Numbered from the stretch's first letter, positions 23,408 through 35,760 are shown. The stretch is 64,000 bases of DNA from Eudasyphora cyanicolor (GCA_963930755.1 OZ005734.1:70003228-70067227), one strand, 5' to 3'. The notes: generated by a model from the letters alone, not told the origin. Translations and numbers: made by a program.

Positions 23408-23922
23408 TAAACGGGGAAAAATCGCCTTATTTGATATGATTGAATTGAAAGAAAATATATTTGGAACCCAAATTTTTAAATATTATATATTTTTGAGCAA
23501 ATACAACAAGGAAGGAAATCTTCCGCAATTCCAGACATGGTATATGCTTATAAGTCGCTATCACCTTGAAAAAATGGGTGAAGTCGCCACGCCCCTTTTG
23601 ATACCTCTCATACATGGATCAGTTTGCACGAAAATTTAACGGCTTATAACTTTGATTCCAGAGCATACAAATACTTGAAATTGTGTACAGTGTAATGCAT
23701 TTATAGTACCTTCAGTTCAGGGAATAATGGGCGTTATTGCCACGACCCTTTCGGTAGCACCACACACAAAGGGACAATTTTGCACAAAAAAAGTTAACCC
23801 ATGAAAAATGACAATTCGTAGCAAAATGCCCAGTTTGATACCCCAACACAAAAAGGCCAAAACATGGAACATTTTTTTTATTTTCCTTACTTTGACAAAA
23901 TAGTTCATAGCATTTACATGTA
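23408..23922 (-). repeat. D fragment and group B remnant
   Basis: 23408-23505 matches the CACGG-side end of family D (GGGGAAAAATCGCCTTATTT, GAAAGAAAATATATTTGGAA). From 23506 it is B sequence in minus orientation (TCTTCCGCAATTCCAGACAT, GCCACGCCCCTTTTGATACC) to about 23790, then decayed E-type flank to the TA where the next D element begins. Confidence 0.55.
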
Positions 23923-25844
23923 CACGGGCCAAAATCGCCTTTTTTGATATGCTTGAATCGAAAGAAAATATATTTGGAACACAAATTTTTAAATATTATA
24001 TATTTCTGAGCAAATACATTTTATTTGAAAATCAATAAAATATATTTGGAACGCATATATTAATATATTACAACAAAATATATTTGCAAACTAAATTTCT
24101 CAAATAAAGTATGTGTTGAAGTACAAATAAAATTATTGTTTAGGAATTTCTCCAAATATATCTTATTTAAAAAAGGTTTTCAAATCTTTTGCTCACTTTT
24201 TCGAATTTCATTTTTATTTTTTCTTGGTTCCCAATTGTACCTCCCATTTATGGTACCATATGCAGCATTGATTTCTGTTTCAAATCAATCATTTCAATTT
24301 TCTGAGTATTCCAAGTCATCATTAGTTGTCAATCCACCATAAAATTTATTTTGATCCAAGATTATAGGATTTCAATTATTATTTCTTATTTTTACGAAGA
24401 TTAAAAATTTCTAAAAAATACTTTGAATTACTGAACAATATAATACAATTTAGGTATTTTTATACCCTCACTTTAGTGTGACGAGGGTATATATCATTTG
24501 CTACGGAAAAAAGTGTAACACATCGAAGGAGTGACCTAAGACCCCAAGTATGTTCGGCGGAAATCCGTTTTGGGTCATTTTAAGTCGAATGAGCAATGTC
24601 CGTCCGTCTGTCTGCTTGTCTGTCTGTCTGCTGGCTGGTGCGCACGATAACTCTCGAAAGGAGTAACCGATTGACTTCAAATTTGGTATGTGGTAATATT
24701 TTTTTCTATCTCCGGCTAAGTTCGAAGATGGGCCATATTGGTCCACTCCTTCTGGTACCTCCCCCACAAAGGGTTAAAATGTTGTGAAATATAGATTCTT
24801 TAATAACTGCTATTATACGTATTCGAATCTTCTGAAATTCCACACATAGTATTAGTTTGTTAGTCGCTATCAACTCGAGGAAAACGGGTGAAATTGCCAC
24901 GCCCCTTTTGGTACCTCCCACACAAATGCACCATTTTGCACTAAAAGTTAAAAGCTTATAACATTAATACCAGTGTTTAGAAATACTTGAAATTGTGTAC
25001 AGTGTAATGCTTTTATAGTGCCTACAGTCCAGTGAAAAATGGGCGTTATTGCCGCGCCCCTTTTGGTACCACCCACACAAATGCACCATTTTGCACCAAA
25101 AGTTACCAGTGTATAAAAATACTTGAAATTTTGTACAGCGTAATGTTTTTATAATGCCTACAGTCCATTGATAAATGGGCGTTATTGTCACGCACCTTTT
25201 GGTACCTCTCCCACAAAGGTACCATTTTGCACCAAATGTTATCAGTTTATAACATTAATATCAGTATATGCAATTACTTGAAATTTTGTACAGTGTAATG
25301 CTTTTATAATGCCTATAGTCCAGTGAAAAATGAGAGTTATCACCACGCCCCTTTTTGTTCCTCCCACACAAAATGGCCAAATTATACCACAATTTAATAT
25401 CTCAACGTTAATATACCAGTCCATATAAACGGTTACAATTAGGCACAGTGCAATGTATTTAAAGTATCTACTGTTCAGCGAAATATAGGTGTATTTCTTA
25501 AACCCCTTCTGGTACCTCCCACAAAAATTGACAGAATAATTTGTGTAATATTCAATATTACATTACTCACAAAGTGAGGGTATACCTTAGTCGGTTTACC
25601 CGACTGAAACTTTCTTACTTGTTTGAATACTTAAATGCAAATTTTTTGGTTGCTTCGGAAATAATAGTCCCAAATAAAAACAAATTAGGAGTAAACAAAG
25701 ATTTGTTTAGAACAACATCTTCCCAAATATATTACCTTTGTGTGTACCAAATATTATATGTTTAGAGTCTACCCTAAACATATATATGTTTCAAGCCGAA
25801 TATGTTTGGGACAATATACTACAGAAGCTATTTTTTTCAGCGTG
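23923..25844 (-). mobile_element. Family D MITE, copy 4, interrupted by a group B element
   Basis: CACGGGCCAAAATCGCC at the left, TATTTTTTTCAGCGTG at the right, TA at 23921-23922 and 25845-25846, in E-type flank. D sequence stops at TTTAGGTATTTTT (about 24458) and resumes at TTTGAATACTTAAATGCAAA (25621). The order of D motifs across the gap is the same as in uninterrupted D copies. Confidence 0.85.
24458..25621 (-). mobile_element. Group B HINE-like element nested in family D
   Basis: Right end TATACCCTCACTTTAGTGTG..GACGAGGGTATATATC, then a GTCCGTCCGTCTGTCTGCTT tract and about five units of roughly 150 bp (GGTACCTCCCACAC, CAGTGTAATGCTTTTATA). Left end GTGAGGGTATACCTTAGTCG..CGACTGAAACTTTCTTACTTG. 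Inserted in a T-rich site of D with no clear target duplication, as expected for Helitron-class insertion between T and T. Confidence 0.88.
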
Positions 25845-25846
25845 TA

Positions 25847-27505
25847 TCCATTGATTTTTTCAAGATGGGGTTTTTCCTCGTTAGAAGCTTCTAAAAAATT
25901 AAAATACAATATTTTTTCAATATTTGTTCTATTTTTTATGATTTTTTTATTGAAAAAAAATCTAACTGGTTTCAATTATTTTAACAACTGTGACTAAATC
26001 ACTGTTTCTACGCGATATGGATATCTCCAGAATTTGTACCACTAGAATAAAAAAAAATAACAAATTAAAAAAAATACATTAAGAAATGTTTAAAATTTGT
26101 TCGTTTTTATCCCATCACCTTAGAGAGGAGGGTATATATCATTTGCTACGAGCCAAAAGTGTAACACATCGAAGGAGTGACCTAAGACCCTAAGTATAAA
26201 ATTTAAGTAGCAAAAGGAAACTTTAATACATTGCTATATTTTCTATTTATTTACATTTATGTAAATTTGCCATATATCAGCAATCCTTAAAATGCACTAT
26301 TTTATTCATGACATACTTTGTATAATTATTTTGTAGCTGTTTGCCAAAAATTTATAAAAAATAATCATTTAAATCACAACCGTCCAAACAAATGCACACA
26401 TCTTTCAAACAGATGTTTGTTTGACCGCCACAAATAATAAAAACATCGATTATTTTAATTTATTATTAATAATATTTATTCGATTTGGATTCGACCATAA
26501 AAACCCATTAAAAATACGGTACGGTATATGGATATAATTTAAAAATTAGTAAACAAAAAAAATATTTTTGTTTGTTTTGTTGTTCTTGTTTTTTTACATT
26601 TCGTTTAACTCTACAAACTAAGCAAAACATAAAAATACTAATAAAATTAAATTTCGCATTGTAACATAAAATAAAAATACAAATAATAATAATAATAACA
26701 GTTGTAAAAAAAAGAGAATACGCACAATAAAACAATAAAACAAAATTGTGTTACAGTTACAATAAAAACTAATACAGACATTCATTCATTCATTCGTTCA
26801 TGCCAAAGCGGCAGAGAAGGAAGGAAGGAAGAAGAACTAATAAATTTCGTACACACAAGAAATATACAAAAGAGGATGAGGAGAAGAACACAAAAAAATA
26901 CATACAAAAATACTCAAGGAAAGGGGGGAAAAGAGAGAATGAATGTTCGACATTTACAGTTGCAGCAAATCCGGAAGAAATCATTTACATTTCCGGTCTG
27001 CTTTGGTTTGTTTTCCCGTTTCGTTCGTTTGTTCGTTCATCCGTCGTCCGTCCATCCGTTCTTACAAAAAGACAAATTTGAATAATTGATACAAAATGAA
27101 AAACGACAAGGCATAAATCACAAACAATGTTGTATAGTGTAAAATTTTTAAACTGTAAAGAAATTGAAGAGAACGAAGAGAAAAATTAGAGAATTATAAG
27201 AAAAAATTAAAAACAAAGACAAAAAGCTGAGAAATATCTTTAAATTATGAAAACAATAAACAAGAATGAGTCCTCAGAAAAAAAGACGGATATCCATAAC
27301 AAGAGCAGCAGCAGCAACAAAGGCAGAATCAAAAAGGAAAGCAGCGTTAGTGACAATGAGAACAATCAACGCCATTGTCCTTATACTGCACAGACTGGCC
27401 ATTACACTAGGCAACAAAAAATTCAAATTTGTTTCTGCTAAATAATATAAAGCGAAAACCAAAATTAGTTAAATTTTTGTTTATATCTTTGAAAAACCAA
27501 AGTTG
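25847..27505. other. Unassigned stretch with one B right-end fragment
   Basis: 25847-26080 is E-type flank (TTAACAACTGTGACTAAATC, CACTGTTTCTACGCG). 26105-26200 is a B right end in minus orientation (GAGGGTATATATCATTTGCT). 26200-27505 is AT-rich single-copy-looking DNA with short open frames in several directions and no recognisable product. It is 3' of the FAR exon series and could contain its 3' UTR, but I see no evidence for that. Confidence 0.4.
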
Positions 27506-30500
27506 TGGTCTCTGACAACTCCTCCCTAAGAAAAGGTGGTTTCCTTAAAATAAATGTGGTGTCCGACAACTTTTCCTTAAGAAAAGGTGGTCTCTGACAG
27601 CTTTTACTTAAGAAAAAATGGTCTCTCACAACTTTTCCTTAAGAAAAAATGGTCTCTCACAACTTTTCCTTAAGAAAAAATGGTCTCTCACAACTTTTCC
27701 TTAAGAAAAGGTGGTCTCCGACAACTTTTCCTTAAGAAAAGGTGTTCTCCGACAACTTTTCCTTAAGAAAAGGTGGTCTCCGACAACTTTTCCTTAAGAA
27801 AAGGTGGTCTCCGACAACTTTTCCTTAATAAAAGGTGGTCTCCGACAACTTTTCCTTAAGAAAAGGTGGTCTCTGACAACTTTCCCTTAAAAAAATGGTT
27901 TCTGACAACTTTTCCTTAAGAAAAAATGGTTTCTGACAACTTTTCCTTAAGAAAAAATGGTCTCTCACAACTTTTCCTTAAGAAAAGGTGGTCTCCGACA
28001 ACTTTTCCTTAAGAAAAGGTGGTCTCCGACAACTTTTCCTTAAGAAAAGGTGGTCTCCGACAACTTTTCCTTAAGAAAAGGTGGTCTCCGACAACTTTTC
28101 CTTAAGAAAAGGTGGTCTCCGACAACTTTTCCTTAAGAAAAGGTGGTCTCCGACAACTTTTCCTTAAGAAAAGGTGGTCTCCGACAACTTTTCCTTAAGA
28201 AAAGGTGGTCTCCGACAACTTTTCCTTAAGAAAAAATGGTCTCTCACAACTTTTCCTTAAGAAAAAATGGTCTCTGACAAATTTTCCTTAAGAAAAGGTG
28301 GTCTCCGACAACTTTTCCTTAAGAAAAGGTGGTCTCCGACAACTTTTCCTTAAGAAAAGGTGGTCTCCGACAACTTTTCCTTAAGAAAAGGTGGTCTCCG
28401 ACAACTTTTCCTTAAGAAAAGGTGGTCTCCGACAACTTTTCCTTAAGAAAAGGTGGTCTCCGACAACTTTTCCTTAAGAAAAGGTGGTCTCCGACAACTT
28501 TTCCTTAAGAAAAGGTGGTCTCCGACAACTTTTCCTTAAGAAAAGGTGATCTCCGACAACTTTTCCTTAAGAAAAGGTGGTCTCCGACAACTTTTCCTTA
28601 AGAAAAGGTGGTCTCCGACAACTTTTCCTTAAGAAAAGGTGGTCTCCGACAACTTTTCCTTAAGAAAAGGTGGTCTCCGACAACTTTTCCTTAAGAAAAG
28701 GTGGTCTCCGACAACTTTTCCTTAAGAAAAGGTGGTCTCCGACAACTTTTCCTTAAGAAAAGGTGGTCTCCGACAACTTTTCCTTAAGAAAAGGTGGTCT
28801 CCGACAACTTTTCCTTAAGAAAAGGTGGTCTCCGACAACTTTTCCTTAAGAAAATGTGGTCTCCGACAACTTTTCCTTAAGAAAAGGTGGTCTCCGACAA
28901 CTTTTCCTTAAGAAAAGGTGGTCTCCGACAACTTTTCCTTAAGAAAAGGTGGTCTCCGACAACTTTTCCTTAAGAAAAGGTGGTCTCCGACAACTTTTCC
29001 TTAAGAAAAGGTGGTCTCCGACAACTTTTCCTTAAGAAAAGGTGGTCTCCGACAACTTTTCCTTAAGAAAAGGTGGTCTCCGACAACTTTTCCTTAAGAA
29101 AAGGTGGTCTCCGACAACTTTTCCTTAAGAAAAGGTGGTCTCCGACAACTTTTCCTTAAGAAAAGGTGGTCTCCGACAACTTTTCCTTAAGAAAAGGTGG
29201 TCTCCGACAACTTTTCCTTAAGAAAAGGTGGTCTCCGACAACTTTTCCTTAAGAAAAGGTGGTCTCCGACAACTTTTCCTTAAGAAAAGGTGGTCTCCGA
29301 CAACTTTTCCTTAAGAAAAGGTGGTCTCCGACAACTTTTCCTTAAGAAAAGGTAGTCTCCGACAACTTTTCTTTAAGAAAAGGTGGTCTCCGACAACTTT
29401 TCCTTAAGAAAAGGTGGTCTCCGACAACTTTTCCTTAAGAAAAGGTGGTCTCCGACAACTTTTCCTTAAGAAAAGGTGGTCTCCGACAACTGTTCTTTAG
29501 GGAGAGGTGGTCTCTGACAACTTTTCCTTAAGAAAATGTGGTCTCTGACAACTTTTCCTTAAGAAAATGTGGTCTCTGACAACTTTTCCTTAAGAAAATG
29601 TGGTCTCTGACAACTTTTCCTTAAGAAAAGGCGGTCTCCGACAACTTTCCCTTGAGAAAAGGCGGTCTCCGACAACTTTTCCTTAAGAAAAGGTGGTCTC
29701 CGACAACTTTTCCTTAAGAAAAGGTGGTCTCCGACAACTTTTCCTTAAGAAAAGGTGGTCTCCGACAACTTTTCCTTAAGAAAAGGTGGTCTCCGACAAC
29801 TTTTCCTTAAGAAAAGGTGGTCTCCGACAACTTTTCCTTAAGAAAAGGTGGTCTCCGACAACTTTTCCTTAAGAAAAGGTGGTCTCCGACAACTTTTCCT
29901 TAAGAAAAGGTGGTCTCCGACAACTTTTCCTTAAGAAAAGGTGGTCTCCGACAACTTTTCCTTAAGAAAAGGTGGTCTCCGACAACTTTTCCTTAAGAAA
30001 AGGTGGTCTCCGACAACTTTTCCTTAAGAAAAGGTGGTCTCCGACAACTTTTCCTTAAGAAAAGGTGGTCTCCGACAACTTTTCCTTAAGAAAAGGTGGT
30101 CTCCGACAACTTTTCCTTAAGAAAAGGTGGTCTCCGACAACTTTTCCTTAAGAAAAGGTGGTCTCCGACAACTTTTCCTTAAGAAAAGGTGGTCTCCGAC
30201 AACTTTTCCTTAAGAAAAGGTGGTCTCTGACAACTTTTCCTTAAGAAAAGGTGGTCTCCGACAACTTTTCCTTAAGAAAAGGTGGTCTCCGACAACTTTT
30301 CCTTAAGAAAAGGTGGTCTCCGACAACTTTTCCTTAAGAAAAGGTGGTCTCCGACAACTTTTCCTTAAGAAAAGGTGGTCTCCGACAACTTTTCCTTAAG
30401 AAAAGGTGGTCTCCGACAACTTTTCCTTAAGAAAAGGTGGTCTCCGACAACTTTTCCTTAAGAAAAGGTGGTCTCCGACAACTTTTCCTTAAGAAAAGGT

Positions 30501-30669
30501 GGTCTCCGACAACTTTTCCTTAAGAAAAGGTGGTCTCCGACAACTTTTCCTTAAGAAAAGGTGGTCTTTGACAACATTTCCTTAAGAAAGATGGTCTCCG
30601 ACAACTGTTCTTTAGGGAGAGGTGGTCTCTGACAACTTTTCCTTATGAAGAGGAGGTCTCCGACAACTC
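27506..30669. repeat. Minisatellite 1: about 102 units of 31 bp
   Basis: A tandem array with 31-bp period. Each unit contains GGTCTCCGACAACTTTTCC followed by CTTAAG and an A run. The TTTTCCTTAAGAAAA part is a near-palindrome, so every unit can form a short hairpin. The centre is almost perfectly uniform. The left edge (27506-27720, and 27880-27975) has CTCTCAC and AAAAAATGG variants. A distinct variant TGTTCTTTAGGGAGAGG occurs at 29491 and again at 30606, 1115 bp apart, close to 36 units. The array starts about 220 bp 3' of FAR exon 7. Confidence 0.97.
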
Positions 30670-30738
30670 TTTGTGTCTGACATTTTTTCCAAGCCCAAGT
30701 ACAACAAAGAAACTATCCCTAGCTTTAGGACAAAATGG
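30612..30738 (-). CDS. Possible alternative FAR C-terminal exon running into minisatellite 1
   Basis: If exon 7 is cut at GAACG/GTAGGT (30893) and joined to an AG at 30739, the frame continues as R-HFVLKLGIVSLLYLGLEKM, a hydrophobic stretch placed where FARs have a C-terminal membrane segment. It then reads about 20 residues encoded by the first minisatellite units and stops at TAA (30614-30612). The implied intron is 154 bp, but its pyrimidine tract is poor and the tail does not match the FAR tail I remember. This is a hypothesis only. Confidence 0.25.
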
Positions 30739-30888
30739 CTGTTGCACAGTGTTATGATTGCTGCCATCGTCATCATCATCGATATCGTCATTCTCAATCT
30801 CATTCTCATGCATATCATCACCATCATCATCACCACTGCCATCATCATCTTTGTCCTGATTCCACCAAAAATGTATTTGTTTGACTAC

Positions 30889-31150
30889 CTACCGTTCATG
30901 CCGCTTCACCGATTCCGGCACTGTACTCGGCTCATCCTTCACCACATAGGACCGCAGGCCCCATAAGCTGATGCGAAACAGTTCAGTCCAATCTATGGGC
31001 CGCATATCGAACGCAAACAATTGCTTATCCTTCGCATCCAATTTGTCCCAGAGTGCTCGCACATTGCTATTGTCAAATATGAATTCGTTGGACGAGAAAT
31101 ATTCCATCACCGAACAAAATTTGTGGATTTTGCGATAAATTTTCATCATT
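30889..31150 (-). CDS. FAR coding exon 7 (last recognised exon)
   Basis: Encodes residues 444-530 (RMMKIYRKIHKFCSVMEYFS, FDNSNVRALWDKLDAKDKQL, FDMRPIDWTELF), the conserved end of the FAR_C domain, then YVVKDEPSTVPESVKRHER and TAG at 30891-30889. The acceptor CTAAAACAG/A fits phase 2 from exon 6. FARs normally continue 20-40 residues past this point with a hydrophobic tail. Here a possible donor CG/GTAGGT overlaps the stop (30893/30892), so the true end may lie in another exon (see the alternative entry). Confidence 0.88.
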
Positions 31151-32035
31151 CTGTTTTAGATGTGGGGGGAGAGAAAAAGGGAAACGATGAAAAAACAATG
31201 ACACGTAAAAGAAAAGCGTTAGCATGAGATGACACCACACATCCCAAAAAAATCAGAAAAACCAAAAAAGTAAAGCGCCACTAAACAAAGTACAATCAGC
31301 CGCAAAAAGCCAAATATTTGATTAAAAATAGAGGAAATTTCACAAAACGGTATAAACGAAATACTCCACACCCTTCAATACATTCCATGACTACGAAATG
31401 TAGCCACAGAAATTCTTCTTCATCTAGATTTCATAGTAACTATCAGTTATTCCTTTTCATGGATCCGTACTCGTTTCACGAGGGGGGAGAAATCACAGAC
31501 CTTGGTGGATGCTACAAATGATTGCATGATTGGTTTGTACACCCTACATCAGACTGTGGTACCGGCTTTTTTGGGCCCAATGTTTGTAACACCTACAAAT
31601 ATTGCAACTAGACACATCGAGTCAAGCAGATTCGTTATAACCATGTCAGTCTGTCCGTCCATCCATGGTCTTTTTATCCTATCCCTATTGTTATAAATAA
31701 TATAAGAGAATTGAATTAAGATACCTGAGAATATATTTTGATCCTTTGTCCTCCCTTCTGAAATGTGTTCGATATAAATGATATTTCGTTAACTGCTCAC
31801 TTTTCGTAGCACTTAAATATTACATTTGATTAATTTTTAACTCGAAGGAGTGGGCGATTTTTCTCTTAAATGAAAATGCTCGTCTGTCTGTCCCACGGGA
31901 CAAAGTCCTTAAGCCCAGTCGAAACCTGACAATGCAAGAATATACATATATCTGTGGCTATATAATTTTAGACAAGTCCCATATGGGACATATAAATATG
32001 GATTATAGGGAAACTTTCATTTAAATTCCTGATCT

Positions 32036-32412
32036 CAGTGGTCGACTTTACATAGTAGTGAGGATGACCAGTGATCGACTCTAGTAATAAGGAAGACATC
32101 AGAATTCTTCTTTTGTATAGAGGAAGAACTCAGCCATCAACTTCAGTTTAGAGTGTGAAATATGTGCAGGTCCAATCCATTTCCATTTTCTTCCTCTAAT
32201 TTTGTATTCCACAGGAGAGGAAGATCTTATTAGTCGACTCTAGAAAAGTGGAAACACTCAGCAATCAACTTTAGCATAGAGGAAGATATCTGTGCAGGTC
32301 CGATCCATCTCCATTTTCTTCCACTAATTTCGGACTCCACGTGTGTAGTTGACCCTGAGGAAGACCCTATTTGTCGACTTTAGTAAAGATGAGACATTCA
32401 GCAATCAACTTT
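32036..32412. repeat. Degenerate minisatellite-2 units in FAR intron 6
   Basis: Diverged units such as GTGGTCGACTTTACATAGTA, AGTGATCGACTCTAGTAATA and GAGGAAGACCC show the same GTCGAC-TnTGGTA-GAGGAAGA order as the array at 38016-40535. They alternate with a second motif, GGTCCGATCCATCTCCATTT, found near 32170, 32300 and 32905. They appear to be a seeded or decayed relative of minisatellite 2 in another intron of the same gene. Confidence 0.65.
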
Positions 32413-32905
32413 AGCATAGAGTTGGGCACTATAGTTCTTTTAAGTGATCGCTCTTTTTAGTTCAGTTCAATTAAGTGAACTAGTTCGTTCATTTAGTTCA
32501 ACAGCTCACTTTAGCACACCAACTCTTTAGCTCACCGGCTCTGTAGCTCCCCAAATCTTTAGCTTACCAGCTCTTTAGCTCATCAGCTCACTTTACTTAA
32601 ACAGTTCATTTCGTTCAGTAGATCATCAGTTCAAATCAGCCGCTATTAAAGGAATCTGATTGGAATATGAATGGAATGAGTTGAATAAACCTATACAAAG
32701 GCGTTTGTATAGGTAGAATCATACATTCATGATGACATAAAAATGGAAACAACACATAACAGCTGAGAAGGGAGAACGAAATGAGAAGAGAGTACGAAAT
32801 GACATGGTTGAAGAAAAAAACATAGTGAACTACTGAGCTGAAATGAACAGTTGTGTGAACTAGTTCGTTCAGTTCAGTATAGTGACCAGTTCAATTGAAC
32901 TAGGT
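32413..32905. mobile_element. GTTCA-rich foldback-like MITE
   Basis: The left side has GCACTATAGTTC and AGTGAACTAGTTCGTTCA; the right side has TGAACTAGTTCGTTCAGTTC and GTATAGTGACC, which pair in inverted orientation. The interior is CTCTTTAGCTCACC-type short repeats. It sits between degenerate minisatellite units and a GGTCCGATCC unit, so it probably inserted into them. The family is not identified and the ends are approximate. Confidence 0.5.
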
Positions 32906-33528
32906 CCGATCCATCTCCATTTTCTTCCTCTAATTTCGGATTCCACAGGTCCGGTGTCAAACCATAATTGTTCATTTGGGACTGTGTTCGGCAAGAAGTT
33001 AGTATACAACGGTGGCAGCCGTTGGCGAAAACTTTTAGCACAGAGATATCACATCGATTGATTTTAGACAGCTGTCGAATATATTAATTTTCGTACGTAG
33101 GCTTCTCTATGTGGTTTGCAAAGTCCTCTTTTTAGTCCCCAGTTCCCCAGTTGTTGTTAATAGTCTACCCAAGTACTCGTAGCAGAAGGATAGGACATAT
33201 TCAACAGGTTGTTGTAGAAGTGTTAGTTGTCGCGTATTTGATGCGTTGATCCTCATTGTTTTAGGTATATTCGTCTTATATACATATATACTCATATACC
33301 CAATAGTTTTGACAAAATATTGGCAAATTGGTGTGGTTAGGTTAAGGGTGACAGCAGACTCACTTGAACTATATAACTCATTGTGCTACAACAGCGACGT
33401 AATGGCAAACATGAGCAAACCCCGTTGAACCAATTGCTATAGAAGCGCAAAAGTTTGCTGATTCATACACCAGTCAGCCTTCAAGAGAGAGCGGGGCACA
33501 GACACAGAATGAGTTCTATTGATTCTCC

Positions 33529-34160
33529 CTCCTCTTCGTGTCCACAGCTTCTGCAAAAGATATTATGACGGACCTTTGATCACGCTACGTGCCAGACAAT
33601 GAGGCAGTGATCCATCATGACAGACACGATAAGTGAGACGTCAAGTCTCGATAATGACAGCAGGACGTTGGTGAGTTTGCACAGGCATAGAAGGTTTTCC
33701 ATTGATTCCTCCTCCTCTTCGTCTCCACAGCTTCTGCAAAAGTCATTATGCCAGACCTTTGATCACACTACGTGCGAGCCAATGAGGCAGTGATCCGTCA
33801 TGACAGACACGATAAGTGAGACGTCCAGTCTCGATAACGACATCAGGACGTTGGTGAGTTTGAAGTTTAGGCTGGGCCATATCAGCCTGAAATGTAGGCA
33901 GTTGCTGACTAGTGACCACCTGTCATTTGTTGCCGTAAAGGCACTGTCTCTTAAGAACAGCGTGCAGGTCGCTAGAGACATGCTCACATATTCCATTTCC
34001 CCTGGAGCGTTTAAAGCAGCTCCTAGTGGCTTTCATCCATATCAGGTCAATACTCGTAAGTAATTGAACTGTTCAGCCATCTCGTTAAAAGATCTGCAAT
34101 AGTCGAGGGCAGTTTTTGAATTCAGGAATATTAGTGTGACAGCAGACCGACATCCTCTGT
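33529..34160 (-). pseudogene. LINE fragment, RNase H to C-terminal region
   Basis: The minus strand reads TNDRWSLVSNCLHFRLIWPS, LDVSLIVSVMTDHCLIGSH and a CRSCGDEEEE-like cysteine motif. This is the order seen downstream of RNase H in RNase H-bearing insect non-LTR retrotransposons. A segment of about 181 bp (TCCACAGCTTCTGCAAAAG..GGACGTTGGTGAG) is duplicated in tandem at 33535 and 33716. Stops and shifts abound. Confidence 0.65.
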
Positions 34161-34899
34161 CTCTGCGTAGTCCAGGTCTTTAAGATGTACGCTTAACTGT
34201 CTGGTGATCTTTAAAGGTATTGATGTGACTATTGTCATGATGTTGTCAATGTCCACGTTCATTCATTGGATCGCTGATCGTACGTATCTTTGTGTATTGT
34301 ACGGCGATTGACATTCTCATTCAATGATTTAATCAGGGATATACTCTTTTCCGTTATTCCCTTGCAGCGAAGTACACTCCAGATTGCATAATGATGTAGC
34401 ATATATAGAATATTTTTTCAATGTCGATTAAGGTTAAGTACTCGTATAGCGGCGAGCGCCACTCGACTGAGATTACGCGAACAAGCCTTGCTAAGAAGCG
34501 TTATACGAGTACTTCTCATATTCGTGCTCTCTATCAGATCTGCATTTTTCGTATTTTTGATTATCATACCCTCCTTTAGATCGTCACTGAGATCTATAAT
34601 GGAACAAATGATCTGCACCCTTGTAACGGGGTCTGCTTTTAGAAGCTAGGGGGAGAAATTGTCAATTACTGAGGCTTTGTGCCTTTTCAGTGCTTTGATT
34701 GCATTCTCGATTTTAGATAAACAGGGAGTATCAGACGGCCTTTTGGCATTTGATATGTAAAATAATGTATGTTCATTGGCATAGTGATCCATTCATACGT
34801 GCATTTGGCCTGTTATCCGGGACTATTGATTGCGAGTCCCATAAAAAATTCTGAACTCATATTTCCATTAATAGGCGGCTGTTGGACAAGTTAGAAACT

Positions 34900-35450
34900 G
34901 CCAGCCGAAGTAAAAGAGTGAACGATCAGCGATCAGCTAAAAAGTGTAACCTCTCAGAATGCAAGAACTGGATCACGTTGCTTAGCATCACATTCGTTCC
35001 CGTGACTACAAAGGTCGCGCGGCGTTTGGGATGTTTAGCAAAGGAAGCTCGAGAATGACAAAATTAAAACTAAGCGTCATATCTGCCGACAGCGTTCTCC
35101 TGTGTGGTTGCGAAACATGGATTGCGACTACAAAAGAAATACGATCCCTGCAAGTCTTCGTTAACAGCTGTTTACAACACCGCCCAATGGTTCATAACGG
35201 AACAAGAAACTATCCGCTTAAATGGAAGTGGATCGGGATCGGGTACTCATAGAGAAAGCCTTATAACGATATCAGTCGAACAGCTCTTGACTAGAACCCG
35301 CAAGGCAGCCATAGACGAGGTAGACCAGTAAAATACCGGAGAAGGCTCGTAGTAGCAGAAGCCTTGAAAGCAGGTCACATATGGAGAAAAATCAAATATT
35401 TAGCAACAGATAGAATAAATTGGAATTTATTTGTTACGGCCCTATGTTGC
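34900..35450 (+). pseudogene. LINE reverse transcriptase fragment
   Basis: The frame reads GSSRMTKLKLSVISADSVLL then CGCETWIATTKEIRSLQVFV, the post-palm block (SVLLYGCETW) of a LINE reverse transcriptase. Frames are broken before and after (35031-35252, 35104-35331). The subclass cannot be set. 34170-34890 has further debris, including the minus-strand frame IICSIIDLSDDLKEGMII, which I do not recognise. Confidence 0.6.
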
Positions 35451-35760
35451 AACTATGAACTACGGAAAAAATATTGCGATTTCATGAATGCTACTTAAAT
35501 CTCCAGTATAGTTTAGCAGTGATTGTTCATTTTAAAGCTCAGCTCTTTGAGGGATGAACGAGATATATTACCTACTACCGTTATTTCAACTCAAAAATAA
35601 TAATGTCAAGAGAAGTGTTTCAACATTCTCGTCAGGATTTCCACGCTGTCGTCAGGATTTCCACCCAAGGAAAGCATTCAATATTAGGTAACCGAAAAAA
35701 CCCGTAATGGCGTTGTGCTCTATCGCCTTGGCTTAAAGAGCCTTATAATTCTTAAATTTT

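Noticed and set aside
27247..27462. Short frames on both strands near 27.3 kb as the missing FAR C-terminal exon
   Set aside because: The acceptor-like TTATTTAG is present, but in the phase required by the exon 7 donor the frame stops after about ten residues. The hydrophobic frame needs another phase.
27506..30669. CRISPR array
   Set aside because: The units are contiguous 31-bp repeats with no unique spacers, in eukaryotic DNA.
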